A stretch of 64,000 bases of DNA, from NCBI RefSeq assembly GCF_025447595.1, contig NZ_JAOEJU010000002.1:124001-188000 (forward strand). Reading direction: 5' to 3'. Under the pieces are notes generated by a model. It was not told the origin of the DNA. It saw only the letters and a program-made list of their open reading frames with translations, and ran no database searches. A program made the position numbers and the translations under genes. Below, one piece after another: positions 17,275 to 25,918 of this stretch. Every line of letters starts with the position of its first letter. The stretch's first letter is position 1. The stretch is from Pseudomonas koreensis. Its GTDB lineage: Bacteria; Pseudomonadota; Gammaproteobacteria; Pseudomonadales; Pseudomonadaceae.

Positions 17275-17942
17275 CAGGCCACCTGCGTGTGAGGTGTTTG
17301 CTGGATGAGATCGACGCTGCTGCCGAATGCGCAGCCGCTCGGTTTGATCAGCAGGGTCTGTGGAATGTGTAGGCGCACGGCGGCGAGGTCATGGCAAACC
17401 ACGACCAGGGTTCGTCCTCGTTCATGCCAGGCGTGCAGGTGTTGCCACAACAATGTCTGACCCAGTTCGTCGAGCGCGGCATGGGGTTCGTCGAGCAGCA
17501 GCAACGGTGTGTCGGACAGGCTCAAACGGGCGAGCAGGGCGCGTTGCAGTTCTCCGCCGGAGAGGGCCATCAGGGGACGATGTTCCAGTCCGCTCAGGTG
17601 CCAGTTCTCCAGTGCGGATTCGAGACGTTGGGCCCTGAGTTGCGATGACAGTCGGCGTCCCCAGAAACCGGCTGCCACCAATTCCTGGAGGCTGATCGGG
17701 AATTGTCGATCCAGATGCTGTTGTTGAGGCAGGAAGGACAAGCCGCTTTGGCGTGGAACACCTAACTCGACCTTTCCGGTCAGTGGACGCTGTAACCCGG
17801 CGATGACTTTGAGCAGGCTGCTTTTGCCGCTGCCGTTGACGCCGATGATTGCTGTCAGGCTGCCGCTTTCCAGCTTCATGTTAAGCGGTGTGGTGAGCGG
17901 CTGGCCGGGAGCTCCCCAGCTCAGGTTTTGGCAGCGAATCAT
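17274..17942 (-). CDS. Metal ABC transporter ATP-binding protein (ZnuC/AztA-like)
   Basis: A 222-residue ABC ATPase: Walker A GVNGSGKSS (about 34-42), Q-loop LPQQQHLD, signature LSGGELQRALLARL, Walker B LLLLDEPHAALDE and the switch VVCHDLAAV. Start ATG 17942 overlaps the folE2 stop (ATGA), which decides it over a further upstream codon. It energises the metal importer encoded by the next two genes. Confidence 0.93.
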   Translation of the reverse strand: MIRCQNLSWGAPGQPLTTPLNMKLESGSLTAIIGVNGSGKSSLLKVIAGLQRPLTGKVELGVPRQSGLSFLPQQQHLDRQFPISLQELVAAGFWGRRLSSQLRAQRLESALENWHLSGLEHRPLMALSGGELQRALLARLSLSDTPLLLLDEPHAALDELGQTLLWQHLHAWHERGRTLVVVCHDLAAVRLHIPQTLLIKPSGCAFGSSVDLIQQTPHTQVA

Positions 17943-18835
17943 GGCTGCTCCCGGCGCCAATGACTCTCGGCGACGGCGTCGTGAGCATGAAGGCTTTCGG
18001 CGTGGATGACTCGTACGTGGAATTCGCTGACACCGGGTGAGCGAAGCAGTGCCAGATTAAGGCGTCGTGCAGCGTCTTCGCAGAACATCAGGTTTTGGCC
18101 ATTGGCGAGGGCGAAGGCTTGTTCGTCGGCACGTTTCACAGCGGTTTGCACGGCGGTGCCGAGGGCTGCTTCGGCGTCGTTGATGATGGACGTCAGGGGT
18201 AGTTCGTCGACAAATTCGTCCAGGTGCAAATGCAACTGGGCGGTACTGCGTTGGCTGTGAGGTGTGGCCACGATGCCTTGGGTCGAGCCCAGCCACGCCA
18301 ACACATCGGCGTGTTGCAGCGGTTTGTTGGCGAAATCGTCGACGAATTGTTGCTGGATCAACTGCCTCGCCAATGCCGCAGAACAAGGGCAAGTTGAGGA
18401 ATATGCCACGTCGATTTTCAGTTCCACGTGGAACACTTTGTTTTTTAGCTGGGCTGAAACGGTGACGGGATAGGTTTTCCATCCTGCCAACGGACTGACC
18501 AATGCCGGCCTTCTCAACAGAAAATCAGTATGGATATTCAGATAGGCGCCTTCGGACAGATCTTCGTGGCTGTCGAGAAAACGCTGCAAAACTTGACGCA
18601 AAAGGGCGGGAGAAAGGTTCTGCTGCTCCAGCGCTTCCAGCCCCAGATAGAGCCGGGACATGTGAATGCCGCGGGCGTCTCCATCATCAAGACTGACGCC
18701 CGCATCCGCTTTGGCAGCCAGTCGTTGGCCTTCGATAAACACAGGTAAAGCAATGCCGCACATTCCCACCCATTCGAGAGGCAGGGCCTGGCGGGCGGCT
18801 TGAGCCGCGACATCCGGCAAAGTCAGCGCGTTCAT
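17939..18835 (-). CDS. folE2: GTP cyclohydrolase FolE2 (type IB)
   Basis: A 298-residue type IB GTP cyclohydrolase, first enzyme of folate synthesis. The metal/active-site Cys is in STC149-PC151SAAL, and N-terminal 'EWVGMCGIALPV' matches Pseudomonas FolE2 as I remember it. The family works with Mn or Fe and replaces the zinc-dependent FolE when zinc is scarce. Start 18835 (MNALTL) has GGAA upstream. It is the first gene of the operon folE2-ATPase-permease-binding protein-carbonic anhydrase-pyrC2 and is preceded by a Zur box at 18866. A parS site lies within its coding sequence at 18420. Confidence 0.95.
   Translation of the reverse strand: MNALTLPDVAAQAARQALPLEWVGMCGIALPVFIEGQRLAAKADAGVSLDDGDARGIHMSRLYLGLEALEQQNLSPALLRQVLQRFLDSHEDLSEGAYLNIHTDFLLRRPALVSPLAGWKTYPVTVSAQLKNKVFHVELKIDVAYSSTCPCSAALARQLIQQQFVDDFANKPLQHADVLAWLGSTQGIVATPHSQRSTAQLHLHLDEFVDELPLTSIINDAEAALGTAVQTAVKRADEQAFALANGQNLMFCEDAARRLNLALLRSPGVSEFHVRVIHAESLHAHDAVAESHWRREQP
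18420..18435. promoter_or_regulatory. parS: parS-like ParB binding site inside folE2
   Basis: AGTTCCACGTGGAACA, identical to the 16-mer at 7152, with a 14-bp perfect palindromic core. On the minus strand it encodes VFHVEL of FolE2, around residues 134-139. Confidence 0.85.
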
Positions 18836-18865
18836 GAGCAGTTCCATAATGGTGATTGAATTTGA

Positions 18866-18880
18866 TGTTACATTATAACA
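18866..18880. promoter_or_regulatory. Zur box between folE2 and amiC
   Basis: TGTTACATTATAACA matches the Zur palindrome TGTTATAnTATAACA with one mismatch, and outer GAATT/AATTC flanks extend the symmetry. It lies 31 bp before folE2 and 40 bp before the divergent amiC, so it can control both. Confidence 0.85.
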
Positions 18881-18919
18881 ATTCAAACCACGATGCCTTT
18901 TTCATGAACAGGCTTTCAT

Positions 18920-20119
18920 ATGCACAGACGCCACTTGCTCAACCTGATGCTGGCCAGCGCGGCCTTTGTTTTGCCTTTTTCGGTGTCCGCCACGCAGATA
19001 CGCAATGCGCGGCTTTGGCGTTCGGATGACAAGCTTCGGCTGGTGTTCGATCTGAGTGGTCCCGTGAGCTACAAGACATTCACCTTGAGCACACCCGAGC
19101 GATTGATCATCGATTTGAGCGGGGCCAGCCTGGAGGGTGATTTCGGTCAGCTGGCGTTATCCGGCACCCCGATTCGCTCAATTCGCTCTGGCCATTTTGG
19201 CCAAGGGAATACTCGGATCGTGCTGGATCTAAGCAGTCCGGTTCAGCTCAATTCATTCTTGTTGGCGCCTCAGGATGGGCAAGGACATCGCCTGGTTTTG
19301 GACCTGATGAACTCTTCAGCAGGGCTCCCGGCGAGCGTTCCACGTGAAACACCCCAGGAAAAATCTCACCCCAAGCGCGACATCATGGTGGTGGTCGACC
19401 CCGGGCATGGCGGAAAGGATCCGGGTGCAATCGGCGCCAAGGGCGAGCGGGAAAAGGATGTGGTTTTGTCCATTGCGCAATTGCTCGCACGTCGGCTTAA
19501 ACGAGAGAAAGGCTTTGATGTAAAGCTGGTTCGTAACGACGATTTCTTCGTCCCGTTGCGCAAGCGTGTGGAGATTGCGCGTCAGCACAAGGCGGACATG
19601 TTCATCTCGGTGCACGCCGACGCGGCGCCGCGTCTGACGGCTTCGGGAGCGTCGGTATATTGCTTGTCCGAAGGCGGCGCAACGTCCGCCACCGCGCGGT
19701 TTATGGCGCAGCGGGAAAATGGTGTGGATCTGCTCGGAGCTACAAGTTTGCTCAATCTGAAAGACAAGGATCCGATGCTCGCTGGCGTGATACTCGACAT
19801 GTCGATGAACGCAACCATCGCCGCCAGTTTGCAGCTCGGAAGCACAGTGCTGGGCAGCCTGGCCGGCATCACCACGCTGCACCAAAAGCGTGTGGAACAG
19901 GCTGGATTTGCCGTTCTGAAATCGCCGGATGTGCCGTCAATCCTCGTGGAAACCGGGTTTATTTCCAACGCGCGGGACAGCCAGCGTCTGGTGAACGCGC
20001 GTCATCAGCAGGCCGTGGCAGACGGTTTGTTTGAGGGCTTGCAGCGTTACTTCCAGAAGAATCCGCCTGTCGACAGCTACATGGCCTGGCAACAGGAGCA
20101 GAAAGGATCACAGGTTTAG
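18920..20119 (+). CDS. amiC: N-acetylmuramoyl-L-alanine amidase (AmiC/AmiA type)
   Basis: A 399-residue periplasmic zinc amidase that cleaves the peptide from MurNAc in peptidoglycan, needed for cell separation. The signal has a twin arginine (MHRRHLLNLML), fitting Tat export as in E. coli AmiA/AmiC. Residues ~25-130 are an AMIN domain and ~155-385 an Amidase_3 domain with zinc ligands in DPGHGGKDPG, GEREKD and SVHADA and the catalytic Glu in VETGFISN. No LysM domain is present. It is divergent from folE2 across a Zur box, so it is probably a zinc-starvation paralogue. A parS-like site lies in the linker between its two domains. Confidence 0.92.
   Translation: MHRRHLLNLMLASAAFVLPFSVSATQIRNARLWRSDDKLRLVFDLSGPVSYKTFTLSTPERLIIDLSGASLEGDFGQLALSGTPIRSIRSGHFGQGNTRIVLDLSSPVQLNSFLLAPQDGQGHRLVLDLMNSSAGLPASVPRETPQEKSHPKRDIMVVVDPGHGGKDPGAIGAKGEREKDVVLSIAQLLARRLKREKGFDVKLVRNDDFFVPLRKRVEIARQHKADMFISVHADAAPRLTASGASVYCLSEGGATSATARFMAQRENGVDLLGATSLLNLKDKDPMLAGVILDMSMNATIAASLQLGSTVLGSLAGITTLHQKRVEQAGFAVLKSPDVPSILVETGFISNARDSQRLVNARHQQAVADGLFEGLQRYFQKNPPVDSYMAWQQEQKGSQV
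19336..19351. promoter_or_regulatory. parS: parS-like site inside amiC (one mismatch)
   Basis: CGTTCCACGTGAAACA differs from the Pseudomonas parS core at one palindromic position and matches the general bacterial parS on its right half. It encodes SVPRET in the AmiC linker, 0.9 kb from the site at 18420. Confidence 0.75.
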
Positions 20120-20490
20120 CAGCCAGTGATCCGGCTGCAGGTGAACTTCGCGCTACTGCCGCCGGAGCTGGAGAAGCGATTGATCGTGGTCCAGCCCACT
20201 CGCCGGTTGTAGCCAACCCAGGCTTCTCCATCAGAAGCGATGCCGGTGAAGAATGTCAGTTGCCCGTAGCGGCTGTTGGTTTGTACCCAATAGCGGTTTC
20301 CCGCTTTTTCAAATCCGCGCAGGTAAATCGTGCTGCCGACGGTGTTGACGCTATAAGCGTTGCCGTCGGCATCAATGCACGCCAACAGGTTCGCACTGCG
20401 CGTGCAATCGGCGAGCCCCGGCACTTGTGCTTCGGCATTCAGCGTCAGCAATGCCAGACAGATAAACGAGTATTTGAACGCGGTTTTCAT
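20116..20490 (-). CDS. Small exported cysteine-containing protein, unknown function
   Basis: A 124-residue protein with a signal peptide (KYSFICLALLTLNAEA-QVP, cleavage near residue 22). The mature part is rich in Tyr, Gly, Ser and Asn with four cysteines placed towards its two ends (DCTRSANLLACIDADG and FTCSRITGC), suggesting two disulfides. It overlaps amiC tail to tail by 4 bp. In P. aeruginosa, dksA2 lies at about this position, but nothing in this protein resembles a zinc-finger DksA. I do not recognise the family. Confidence 0.75.
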   Translation of the reverse strand: MKTAFKYSFICLALLTLNAEAQVPGLADCTRSANLLACIDADGNAYSVNTVGSTIYLRGFEKAGNRYWVQTNSRYGQLTFFTGIASDGEAWVGYNRRVGWTTINRFSSSGGSSAKFTCSRITGC

Positions 20491-20568
20491 GACGTAACTC
20501 GGAGACGACCTGATTACAGCTTCCGGCCCTTTGTCACTTTGGGCAAGAAGAGAGTGGATTGACTCTGT

Positions 20569-20583
20569 TGTTATACTATAACA
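20569..20583. promoter_or_regulatory. Zur box upstream of COG0523 gene
   Basis: TGTTATACTATAACA is a perfect match to the Zur palindrome. It is 131 bp before the start at 20714 and 79 bp from the start of the divergent small exported protein, so either or both may be controlled. Confidence 0.88.
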
Positions 20584-20713
20584 TTAATCGGACAAGGCTT
20601 TCCGTGGCTTCCTTTTCAAGCGTCCGCTTCTCTGGTGATTCCGTCGAAGCCCAAGAACGCTCGCCCCGAGAGCCTCCAGCGCTGTTTAGCGACCGTCTGA
20701 TGAGGTTTATCCA

Positions 20714-21919
20714 ATGTCTTCCCGACTTCCCGTGACCGTTTTGTCCGGCTTTCTCGGTGCCGGAAAAAGTACACTTTTGAATTACGTACTACGTAACAGA
20801 GATGATCTGCGCGTCGCCGTTATCGTCAACGATATGAGCGAGATCAACATCGATGGCAGCGAAGTCCAGCGTGATGTGAGCCTGAACCGTGCTGAAGAGA
20901 AGCTCGTGGAAATGAGCAATGGCTGTATCTGCTGTACGTTACGTGAAGACCTGCTTGAAGAGGTCAGCCAGTTGGCCCGTGAAGGCCGCTTTGATTACCT
21001 GCTGATTGAATCCACGGGAATCTCCGAGCCGTTACCCGTAGCCGAGACATTCACCTTCCGTGATGAACAGGGGCAAAGCCTCGCCGACATCGCTCGCCTC
21101 GACACGATGGTCACTGTAGTCGACGGTATGAACTTCCTGCCTGACTACCAGGCTGCTGAAAATCTCGCTTCTCGTGGCGAATTCCTCGGTGAGGAGGATG
21201 AGCGCTCGATTACCGACCTGTTGATCGAACAGATCGAGTTCGCCGACGTCCTTTTGATCAGCAAGATCGACCTGATCAGCAGCCGCGAGCGGGAAGAGCT
21301 GATGGCCATTCTCAGACGTCTCAACGCTCAGGCCGAGATCATCCCGATGGTCATGGGTGAAGTACCGCTGGAGAAAATTCTCAATACCGGTCGTTTCGAC
21401 TTCGAAAAGGCCGCCCAGGCCCCGGGTTGGTTGCAGGAGTTGCGCGGGGAACATGTGCCGGAAACCGAGGAGTACGGCATCGCTTCCACGGCTTATCGGG
21501 CACGCCGGCCCTTTCATCCACAGCGTTTTTTCGACTTCATCGATCGCCCTTGGGTAAACGGCAAACTGCTGCGCTCCAAAGGCTTTTTCTGGCTGGCCAG
21601 CAAACCCACGGATGCCGGTAGCTGGTCCCAGGCAGGTGGCCTGATGCGCCACGGTTTCGCCGGGCGCTGGTGGCGCTTCGTGCCAAAGGAACAGTGGCCG
21701 CTGGATCAGGAAAGTACCGCCGCAATCATGGAAAACTGGATCGCCAGCGTAGGCGATTGTCGTCAGGAGCTGGTGTTTATCGGGCAGAACATCGATTTCG
21801 CTCAGCTGTCGTCGGAACTGGATGATTGCCTGCTGACCGATGCCGAAATGGCGCTCGGTACTCAAGGCTGGCTACAACTGCGCGATCCGTTTGGCTCCTG
21901 GCACGATGAGGTCGCCTGA
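20714..21919 (+). CDS. zigA: COG0523 GTPase, ZigA-like zinc metallochaperone
   Basis: A 401-residue G3E-family GTPase. P-loop GFLGAGKST is at 12-20, the metal-binding CxCC is Cys71-Ile-Cys73-Cys74, the base-recognition motif is SKIDLIS (NKxD-like), and a CobW C-terminal domain starts near 255 ('[13 protein letters not shown]'). COG0523 proteins deliver metals to target enzymes; those behind Zur boxes serve zinc. GAGG lies 8 nt before ATG 20714. The stop overlaps the start of the DUF1826 gene by one base, making the two a translationally coupled pair under the Zur box at 20569. Confidence 0.92.
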   Translation: MSSRLPVTVLSGFLGAGKSTLLNYVLRNRDDLRVAVIVNDMSEINIDGSEVQRDVSLNRAEEKLVEMSNGCICCTLREDLLEEVSQLAREGRFDYLLIESTGISEPLPVAETFTFRDEQGQSLADIARLDTMVTVVDGMNFLPDYQAAENLASRGEFLGEEDERSITDLLIEQIEFADVLLISKIDLISSREREELMAILRRLNAQAEIIPMVMGEVPLEKILNTGRFDFEKAAQAPGWLQELRGEHVPETEEYGIASTAYRARRPFHPQRFFDFIDRPWVNGKLLRSKGFFWLASKPTDAGSWSQAGGLMRHGFAGRWWRFVPKEQWPLDQESTAAIMENWIASVGDCRQELVFIGQNIDFAQLSSELDDCLLTDAEMALGTQGWLQLRDPFGSWHDEVA

Positions 21920-22569
21920 TGCTCGCCCTGAAACCGCTGTCAGGCAGCACGCGTCATCAGTCTTTCGGCCAGACCCCGCAGGCGTTGGCGAGCATTCTTG
22001 AGGACGAGACCAACCTCGCGGTCTGGCAGCGACAGCTTCCGCTGCACATTGCCGAATTCGCGGACTTGTTGCTGTCTCTGAACGAGCCTTACGCCGAGGC
22101 GCTGTGCCTGGAATTGCCGGACGAAGACGCAGAGCCGGATCTCACGGGACTGGCCAGCGGCTTTCGCGATCTGGAAGGCTACGAAGGGTTTATCGCCGAC
22201 TTGAAATGGCTGGTCAGTGCCTTCGCCTGCCTGCTGGGTGCGCGACGGATCGGCCTGCGCCTGCGGGTGCTGGACAAGGCCATGTGTCCGCGTTTTCACG
22301 TCGATCATGTGCCGGTGCGGTTGATCACCACGTACGCAGGTGTTGGCAGTGAATGGCTAAGGGAAGGGGTGATGGACCGTCGGCAACTGGGACAGCCGCA
22401 AGCCGAACCGCAGGAAGCGTCACGGATTCAGCAATTGAATCGAGGGGAGGTGGCATTGCTCAAGGGCGAAAAATGGCACGGCAACGAAGGTTTCGGGCTG
22501 ATCCATCGCTCGCCACAACCGGCGTCGGGCGAGCGGCGGCTGATGCTGACCCTAGACTGGCTCGGATAG
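21919..22569 (+). CDS. DUF1826-family protein with HxD...H metal-site pattern
   Basis: A 216-residue protein of the DUF1826 family, function unknown. The conserved core reads 'MCPRFHVDHVPVRLITTYAG' then, after about 70 residues, 'LIHRSP' and 'ERRLMLTLD'. The HVD...H...R order is that of 2-oxoglutarate/Fe(II) dioxygenases, though the fold is not proven by this. It is coupled to the COG0523 gene (TGATG overlap), so a metal-dependent enzyme served by that chaperone is a reasonable guess. Confidence 0.85.
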   Translation: MLALKPLSGSTRHQSFGQTPQALASILEDETNLAVWQRQLPLHIAEFADLLLSLNEPYAEALCLELPDEDAEPDLTGLASGFRDLEGYEGFIADLKWLVSAFACLLGARRIGLRLRVLDKAMCPRFHVDHVPVRLITTYAGVGSEWLREGVMDRRQLGQPQAEPQEASRIQQLNRGEVALLKGEKWHGNEGFGLIHRSPQPASGERRLMLTLDWLG

Positions 22570-22573
22570 CGCC

Positions 22574-22930
22574 TCAGGGCTTGAGCCATTTCCCCTGGCT
22601 CTGGGCCTCGCAATAGGGCTGCAAATACGCCGCATCGGTGGCCACGCCGTAATAGTGGATATCCTGGCGATAAGGCATATTGGCGACTTGCGCGTTGCTG
22701 CACACGCCGAATGCGCCGGCGGGGCACTGGTCGACGTATTGAACCTCGACTTTCTGCCCGGCCAGGGTCGGCTGGCAGAAGCCGTCGCTGAACAGTTTTT
22801 CCGGGATGTTGCGGTTCAGCTGGCAGACTTTCACGTCAAGCCGCTCCGCCTGACTGTGCACCACACAGGCCTGTGCCAACGCCTCGCCCGACACCAGCGC
22901 CAGCAACAACGACCATCCCGTCCACCGCAT
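22574..22930 (-). CDS. Small exported protein, unknown function
   Basis: A 118-residue protein with a signal peptide (WSLLLALVSGEALA-QAC, cleavage near 19). The mature part contains six cysteines (QACVVHS, VKVCQLN, DGFCQPT, DQCPAGAFGVC, PYCEAQ) and so is probably disulfide-bonded in the periplasm. GGAGG lies just before ATG 22930. It is divergent from the second COG0523 gene across only 25 bp and convergent with DUF1826. I do not recognise the family. Confidence 0.78.
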   Translation of the reverse strand: MRWTGWSLLLALVSGEALAQACVVHSQAERLDVKVCQLNRNIPEKLFSDGFCQPTLAGQKVEVQYVDQCPAGAFGVCSNAQVANMPYRQDIHYYGVATDAAYLQPYCEAQSQGKWLKP

Positions 22931-22955
22931 CTTCGACCTCCAGAAAACCTTGATC

Positions 22956-23927
22956 ATGTTGCAGAACATTCCCACCCACGTCATCGCCGGCCCTTTGGGC
23001 GCGGGCAAGACCAGTCTGATCCGCCAGCTCATGTCCCAGAGACCGACGGGCGAGCGCTGGGCGGTGCTGATCAACGAGTTCGGCCAGATCGGGCTCGACG
23101 CTGCGCTGTTGACCCGCGACGCCGATGGTATCGCACTGGGCGAAGTGGCCGGGGGCTGTTTATGTTGCGTGAACGGTGCGCCGTTCCAGATTGGTCTGGG
23201 GCGCTTGTTGCGCAAGGCGCGGCCGGATCGCTTGTTCATCGAGCCCTCCGGGCTGGGGCATCCGGCGCAGTTGCTGAAGCAGCTGAACGAGGCGCCGTGG
23301 TCAGGCGTACTCGCTGTACAACCTTGCGTACTGGTGCTGGACGCCCAGGCCCTCGCCGCTGGAAAACCGCTGCCGGATGCGCAGCAGGAAACCTTGTCCA
23401 GCGCGGGCCTGCTGCTGTTGAACAAGGCAGAAAATCTCGATGAGACCACGTGTGAGGGAATCACCCGACAGTTGCCGTCTGTCCGACTGATCTGGACGCA
23501 ACAGGCGATGTTGCCGCTGAGCGAATTGCCGGGTCTGGCGGTGCAGGCGCAAGCAGGTGTGGATAAGTTGATCGTGCCTCAGGGGCTGGTGCAAATGCCG
23601 GCCATCTGGAGCGATCCGGCATTGCCGATCTGCCAGAGTCAGGCCCAGGAGGGTGGCTGGAGCATCGGTTGGCGCTGGCATCCGAGTCAGGTGTTCGACG
23701 TGTCGGGGATAACCCAATGGCTGAAAAGCCTGAACTGGCGCCGGGCCAAACTGGTGATTCACAGCCCGGGCGGCTGGCAGTCAGCCAATGCGCTGGACAA
23801 TGCCGAGCTCAGCTGGCTGCCCAGTGAATGGCGCAAGGATTCCCGGATCGAGCTGATTTTCGACGAGCCGCAGATGGTCGGTGAGTTACAGGCCGGACTG
23901 GCCCGGTGTCGGCTTCAGGCAGGCTGA
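22956..23927 (+). CDS. COG0523 GTPase, second paralogue
   Basis: A 323-residue G3E GTPase: P-loop GPLGAGKTS at 12-20, metal-binding Cys68-Leu-Cys70-Cys71, '[10 protein letters not shown]' and the base-recognition LNKAENLD. The C-terminal CobW-like domain is shorter than in the ZigA-like protein. ATG 22956 is chosen over TTG 22950; the ribosome site is weak for either. No Zur box is seen directly upstream. It may serve a different client from its neighbour. Confidence 0.88.
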   Translation: MLQNIPTHVIAGPLGAGKTSLIRQLMSQRPTGERWAVLINEFGQIGLDAALLTRDADGIALGEVAGGCLCCVNGAPFQIGLGRLLRKARPDRLFIEPSGLGHPAQLLKQLNEAPWSGVLAVQPCVLVLDAQALAAGKPLPDAQQETLSSAGLLLLNKAENLDETTCEGITRQLPSVRLIWTQQAMLPLSELPGLAVQAQAGVDKLIVPQGLVQMPAIWSDPALPICQSQAQEGGWSIGWRWHPSQVFDVSGITQWLKSLNWRRAKLVIHSPGGWQSANALDNAELSWLPSEWRKDSRIELIFDEPQMVGELQAGLARCRLQAG

Positions 23928-23928
23928 T

Positions 23929-24342
23929 TCAAGGCTTCCACTTGGTGTGTTCCTGACGCCACTGGCTCAGCTCGATCACTTCACCACGCGGCTTGGTCAC
24001 TTCCACCACGGGCGGTGTGTCATCGAATGGCGCCGGGTAGGGCGCCAGTTCGATCTGCGCGCTGTGCGCACCGAATTGGGTGATGGTGCCGTTGTGCCGG
24101 GTCTCGCCGGTCACGGTGAATTCGAAATTGTAGACCCGGGCCAGACGTCGCCGACCGCTGGCGTCCTTGATCAAGCCGATCTTCTTCAGCGCCACGTTAC
24201 CGTCGAGCAACTCGACGCCGACATTCACGCAATGCTGTTTGACCCGCTCCAGCGCCCGCTCGCGCAAGCCGTGATTGTGCCAAAGCCACGCACCGGCGAC
24301 GGCGAACAGCATCAGCACGAAAATGTTTTCCAGGGTGAGCAT
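23929..24342 (-). CDS. DUF3301-family membrane-anchored protein
   Basis: A 137-residue protein with one N-terminal transmembrane segment ([19 protein letters not shown]) and a soluble part with '[16 protein letters not shown]' typical of DUF3301. Its function is unknown. ATG 24342 is favoured over a GTG two codons upstream because GGAG is then at 10 nt rather than 4 nt. Confidence 0.82.
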   Translation of the reverse strand: MLTLENIFVLMLFAVAGAWLWHNHGLRERALERVKQHCVNVGVELLDGNVALKKIGLIKDASGRRRLARVYNFEFTVTGETRHNGTITQFGAHSAQIELAPYPAPFDDTPPVVEVTKPRGEVIELSQWRQEHTKWKP

Positions 24343-24459
24343 CAACACGAAACTCCAAATGATGGCGTCAGCTTAACTGCGTCGCCGGTCTGTCGTACAG
24401 GCTGCGTTTCGTCGCATACTGCGCGGCTTGAATTTCAATCGTTTTACGGAAAAACCCGA

Positions 24460-25332
24460 ATGAAACGTACGCCTCATCTGCTCGCCATCCAGTCCCATGT
24501 GGTGTTCGGCCACGCCGGCAACAGCGCTGCGGTTTTTCCGATGCAGCGGGTCGGGGTGAATGTCTGGCCGCTCAATACGGTGCAGTTCTCCAACCACACA
24601 CAGTACGGCCAGTGGGCCGGAGAAGTGCTGGCGCCGCACCGCATCCCCGAACTGGTCGAAGGCATCGCCGCCATCGGTGAGCTGGGCAATTGCGATGCAG
24701 TGCTGTCCGGCTATCTGGGTAGCGCGGCGCAGGGCCGGGCGATTCTCAGTGGTATCGAGCGGATCAAGGCGGTCAACCCGAAAGCCCTTTATCTGTGCGA
24801 CCCGGTGATGGGGCATCCGGAAAAGGGCTGCAGCGTTCCTGCTGAAGTCAGTGATTTCCTGCTGGAAGAGGCCGCTGCCGTTGCGGATTTCATGTGCCCG
24901 AACCAGTTGGAGCTGGACAGCTTCTCCGGACGCAAGCCGCAGTCGTTGTTCGATTGCCTGGCGATGGCGCGGGCGCTGCTGGCACGTGGGCCGAAAGCGG
25001 TGCTGGTCAAACATCTGGATTATCCGGGCAAACCGGCGGACGGCTTTGAAATGTTGCTGGTAACGGCCGAGGGCAGCTGGCATCTGCGGCGTCCGCTGCT
25101 GGCGTTTCCGCGTCAGCCGGTGGGGGTGGGCGATCTGACGTCCGGCCTGTTCCTGGCGAGAGTGCTGCTCGGCGACAGCCTGGTGGCGGCTTTTGAATTC
25201 ACCGCAGCAGCGGTGCATGAAGTGCTGCTGGAAACCCAGGCCTGCGCCAGTTATGAGCTGCAATTGGTGCGGGCGCAGGACCGGATTGCGCATCCGCGGG
25301 TGAAGTTCGAGGCTACGCCGATCAGCCTCTGA
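24460..25332 (+). CDS. pdxY: Pyridoxal kinase PdxY
   Basis: A 290-residue ribokinase-like kinase that phosphorylates pyridoxal in the PLP salvage pathway. Conserved features are '[19 protein letters not shown]' at the N-terminus, 'CDPVMGH' and '[11 protein letters not shown]' in the middle and the anion-hole region '[13 protein letters not shown]', in which the catalytic Asp lies. The length and start fit PdxY of gammaproteobacteria. A REPIN follows 18 bp after the stop. Confidence 0.93.
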   Translation: MKRTPHLLAIQSHVVFGHAGNSAAVFPMQRVGVNVWPLNTVQFSNHTQYGQWAGEVLAPHRIPELVEGIAAIGELGNCDAVLSGYLGSAAQGRAILSGIERIKAVNPKALYLCDPVMGHPEKGCSVPAEVSDFLLEEAAAVADFMCPNQLELDSFSGRKPQSLFDCLAMARALLARGPKAVLVKHLDYPGKPADGFEMLLVTAEGSWHLRRPLLAFPRQPVGVGDLTSGLFLARVLLGDSLVAAFEFTAAAVHEVLLETQACASYELQLVRAQDRIAHPRVKFEATPISL

Positions 25333-25350
25333 TACCGCGTCGGCTTCAAT

Positions 25351-25409
25351 CGCGAGCAGGCTCGCTCCCACGGATAAAACATCACCTGTGGGAGCGAGCC
25401 TGCTCGCGA
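25351..25409. repeat. REPIN (inverted REP pair)
   Basis: CGCGAGCAGGCTCGCTCCCA and its reverse complement GGGAGCGAGCCTGCTCGCGA flank about 16 bp. This is the common REP doublet of the P. fluorescens group, located between convergent pdxY and the thioesterase gene. Confidence 0.93.
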
Positions 25410-25435
25410 CAGCGGTCGTCAGACCGCTAAAAATC

Positions 25436-25918
25436 TCAGGCGTCGCCCTTGATTTCCTGATAGCGCTTTTCCAGTTCCTGACGGATCTGCCGACGTTGCT
25501 GCGCCTGCATGTAGCGGCGCTTGTCTTCGCTGTTCTGCGGTTGCAGCGGCGGTACGGCGGCGGGTTTGCGCTGATCGTCCACCGCGACCATGGTGAAGAA
25601 GCAGCTGTTGGTGTGACGCACCGAGCGTTCGCGGATGTTCTCGGTGACCACTTTGATACCGACTTCCATCGAGGTGTTGCCGGTGTAGTTCACCGACGCC
25701 AGGAAGGTCACCAGCTCGCCGACATGAATCGGCTCGCGGAAAATCACCTGATCCACCGACAGGGTCACCACGTAGCGGCCGGCATAACGGCTGGCGCAGG
25801 CGTAAGCTACTTCGTCGAGGTATTTGAGCAGGGTGCCGCCATGGACATTGCCAGAGAAGTTGGCCATGTCGGGGGTCATCAGTACCGTCATCGACAGCTG
25901 GGCGTTTCCGGGTTCCAT
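25436..25918 (-). CDS. Acyl-CoA thioesterase (hotdog fold, YciA-like)
   Basis: A 160-residue hotdog-fold thioesterase that hydrolyses acyl-CoA. Residues ~10-125 are the hotdog domain with 'GNVHGGTLLKYLDEVAYACA' and 'VDQVIFREPIHVGE'; the C-terminal tail (about 125-160) is a basic/acidic helix 'QQRRQIRQELEKRYQEIK'. ATG 25918 is chosen over a TTG six codons upstream; GAGAA is 5 nt away. Confidence 0.88.
   Translation of the reverse strand: MEPGNAQLSMTVLMTPDMANFSGNVHGGTLLKYLDEVAYACASRYAGRYVVTLSVDQVIFREPIHVGELVTFLASVNYTGNTSMEVGIKVVTENIRERSVRHTNSCFFTMVAVDDQRKPAAVPPLQPQNSEDKRRYMQAQQRRQIRQELEKRYQEIKGDA

Noticed and set aside
22574..23464. Long minus-strand frame covering most of the second COG0523 gene
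   Set aside because: Only the first part (22574-22930) has a signal peptide and ribosome site; the rest is the antisense shadow of the COG0523 gene.
23558..23566. Isolated perfect DnaA box (TGTGGATAA) within the second COG0523 gene
   Set aside because: A single 9-mer in 64 kb is expected by chance about every 130 kb per sequence; no others are nearby.
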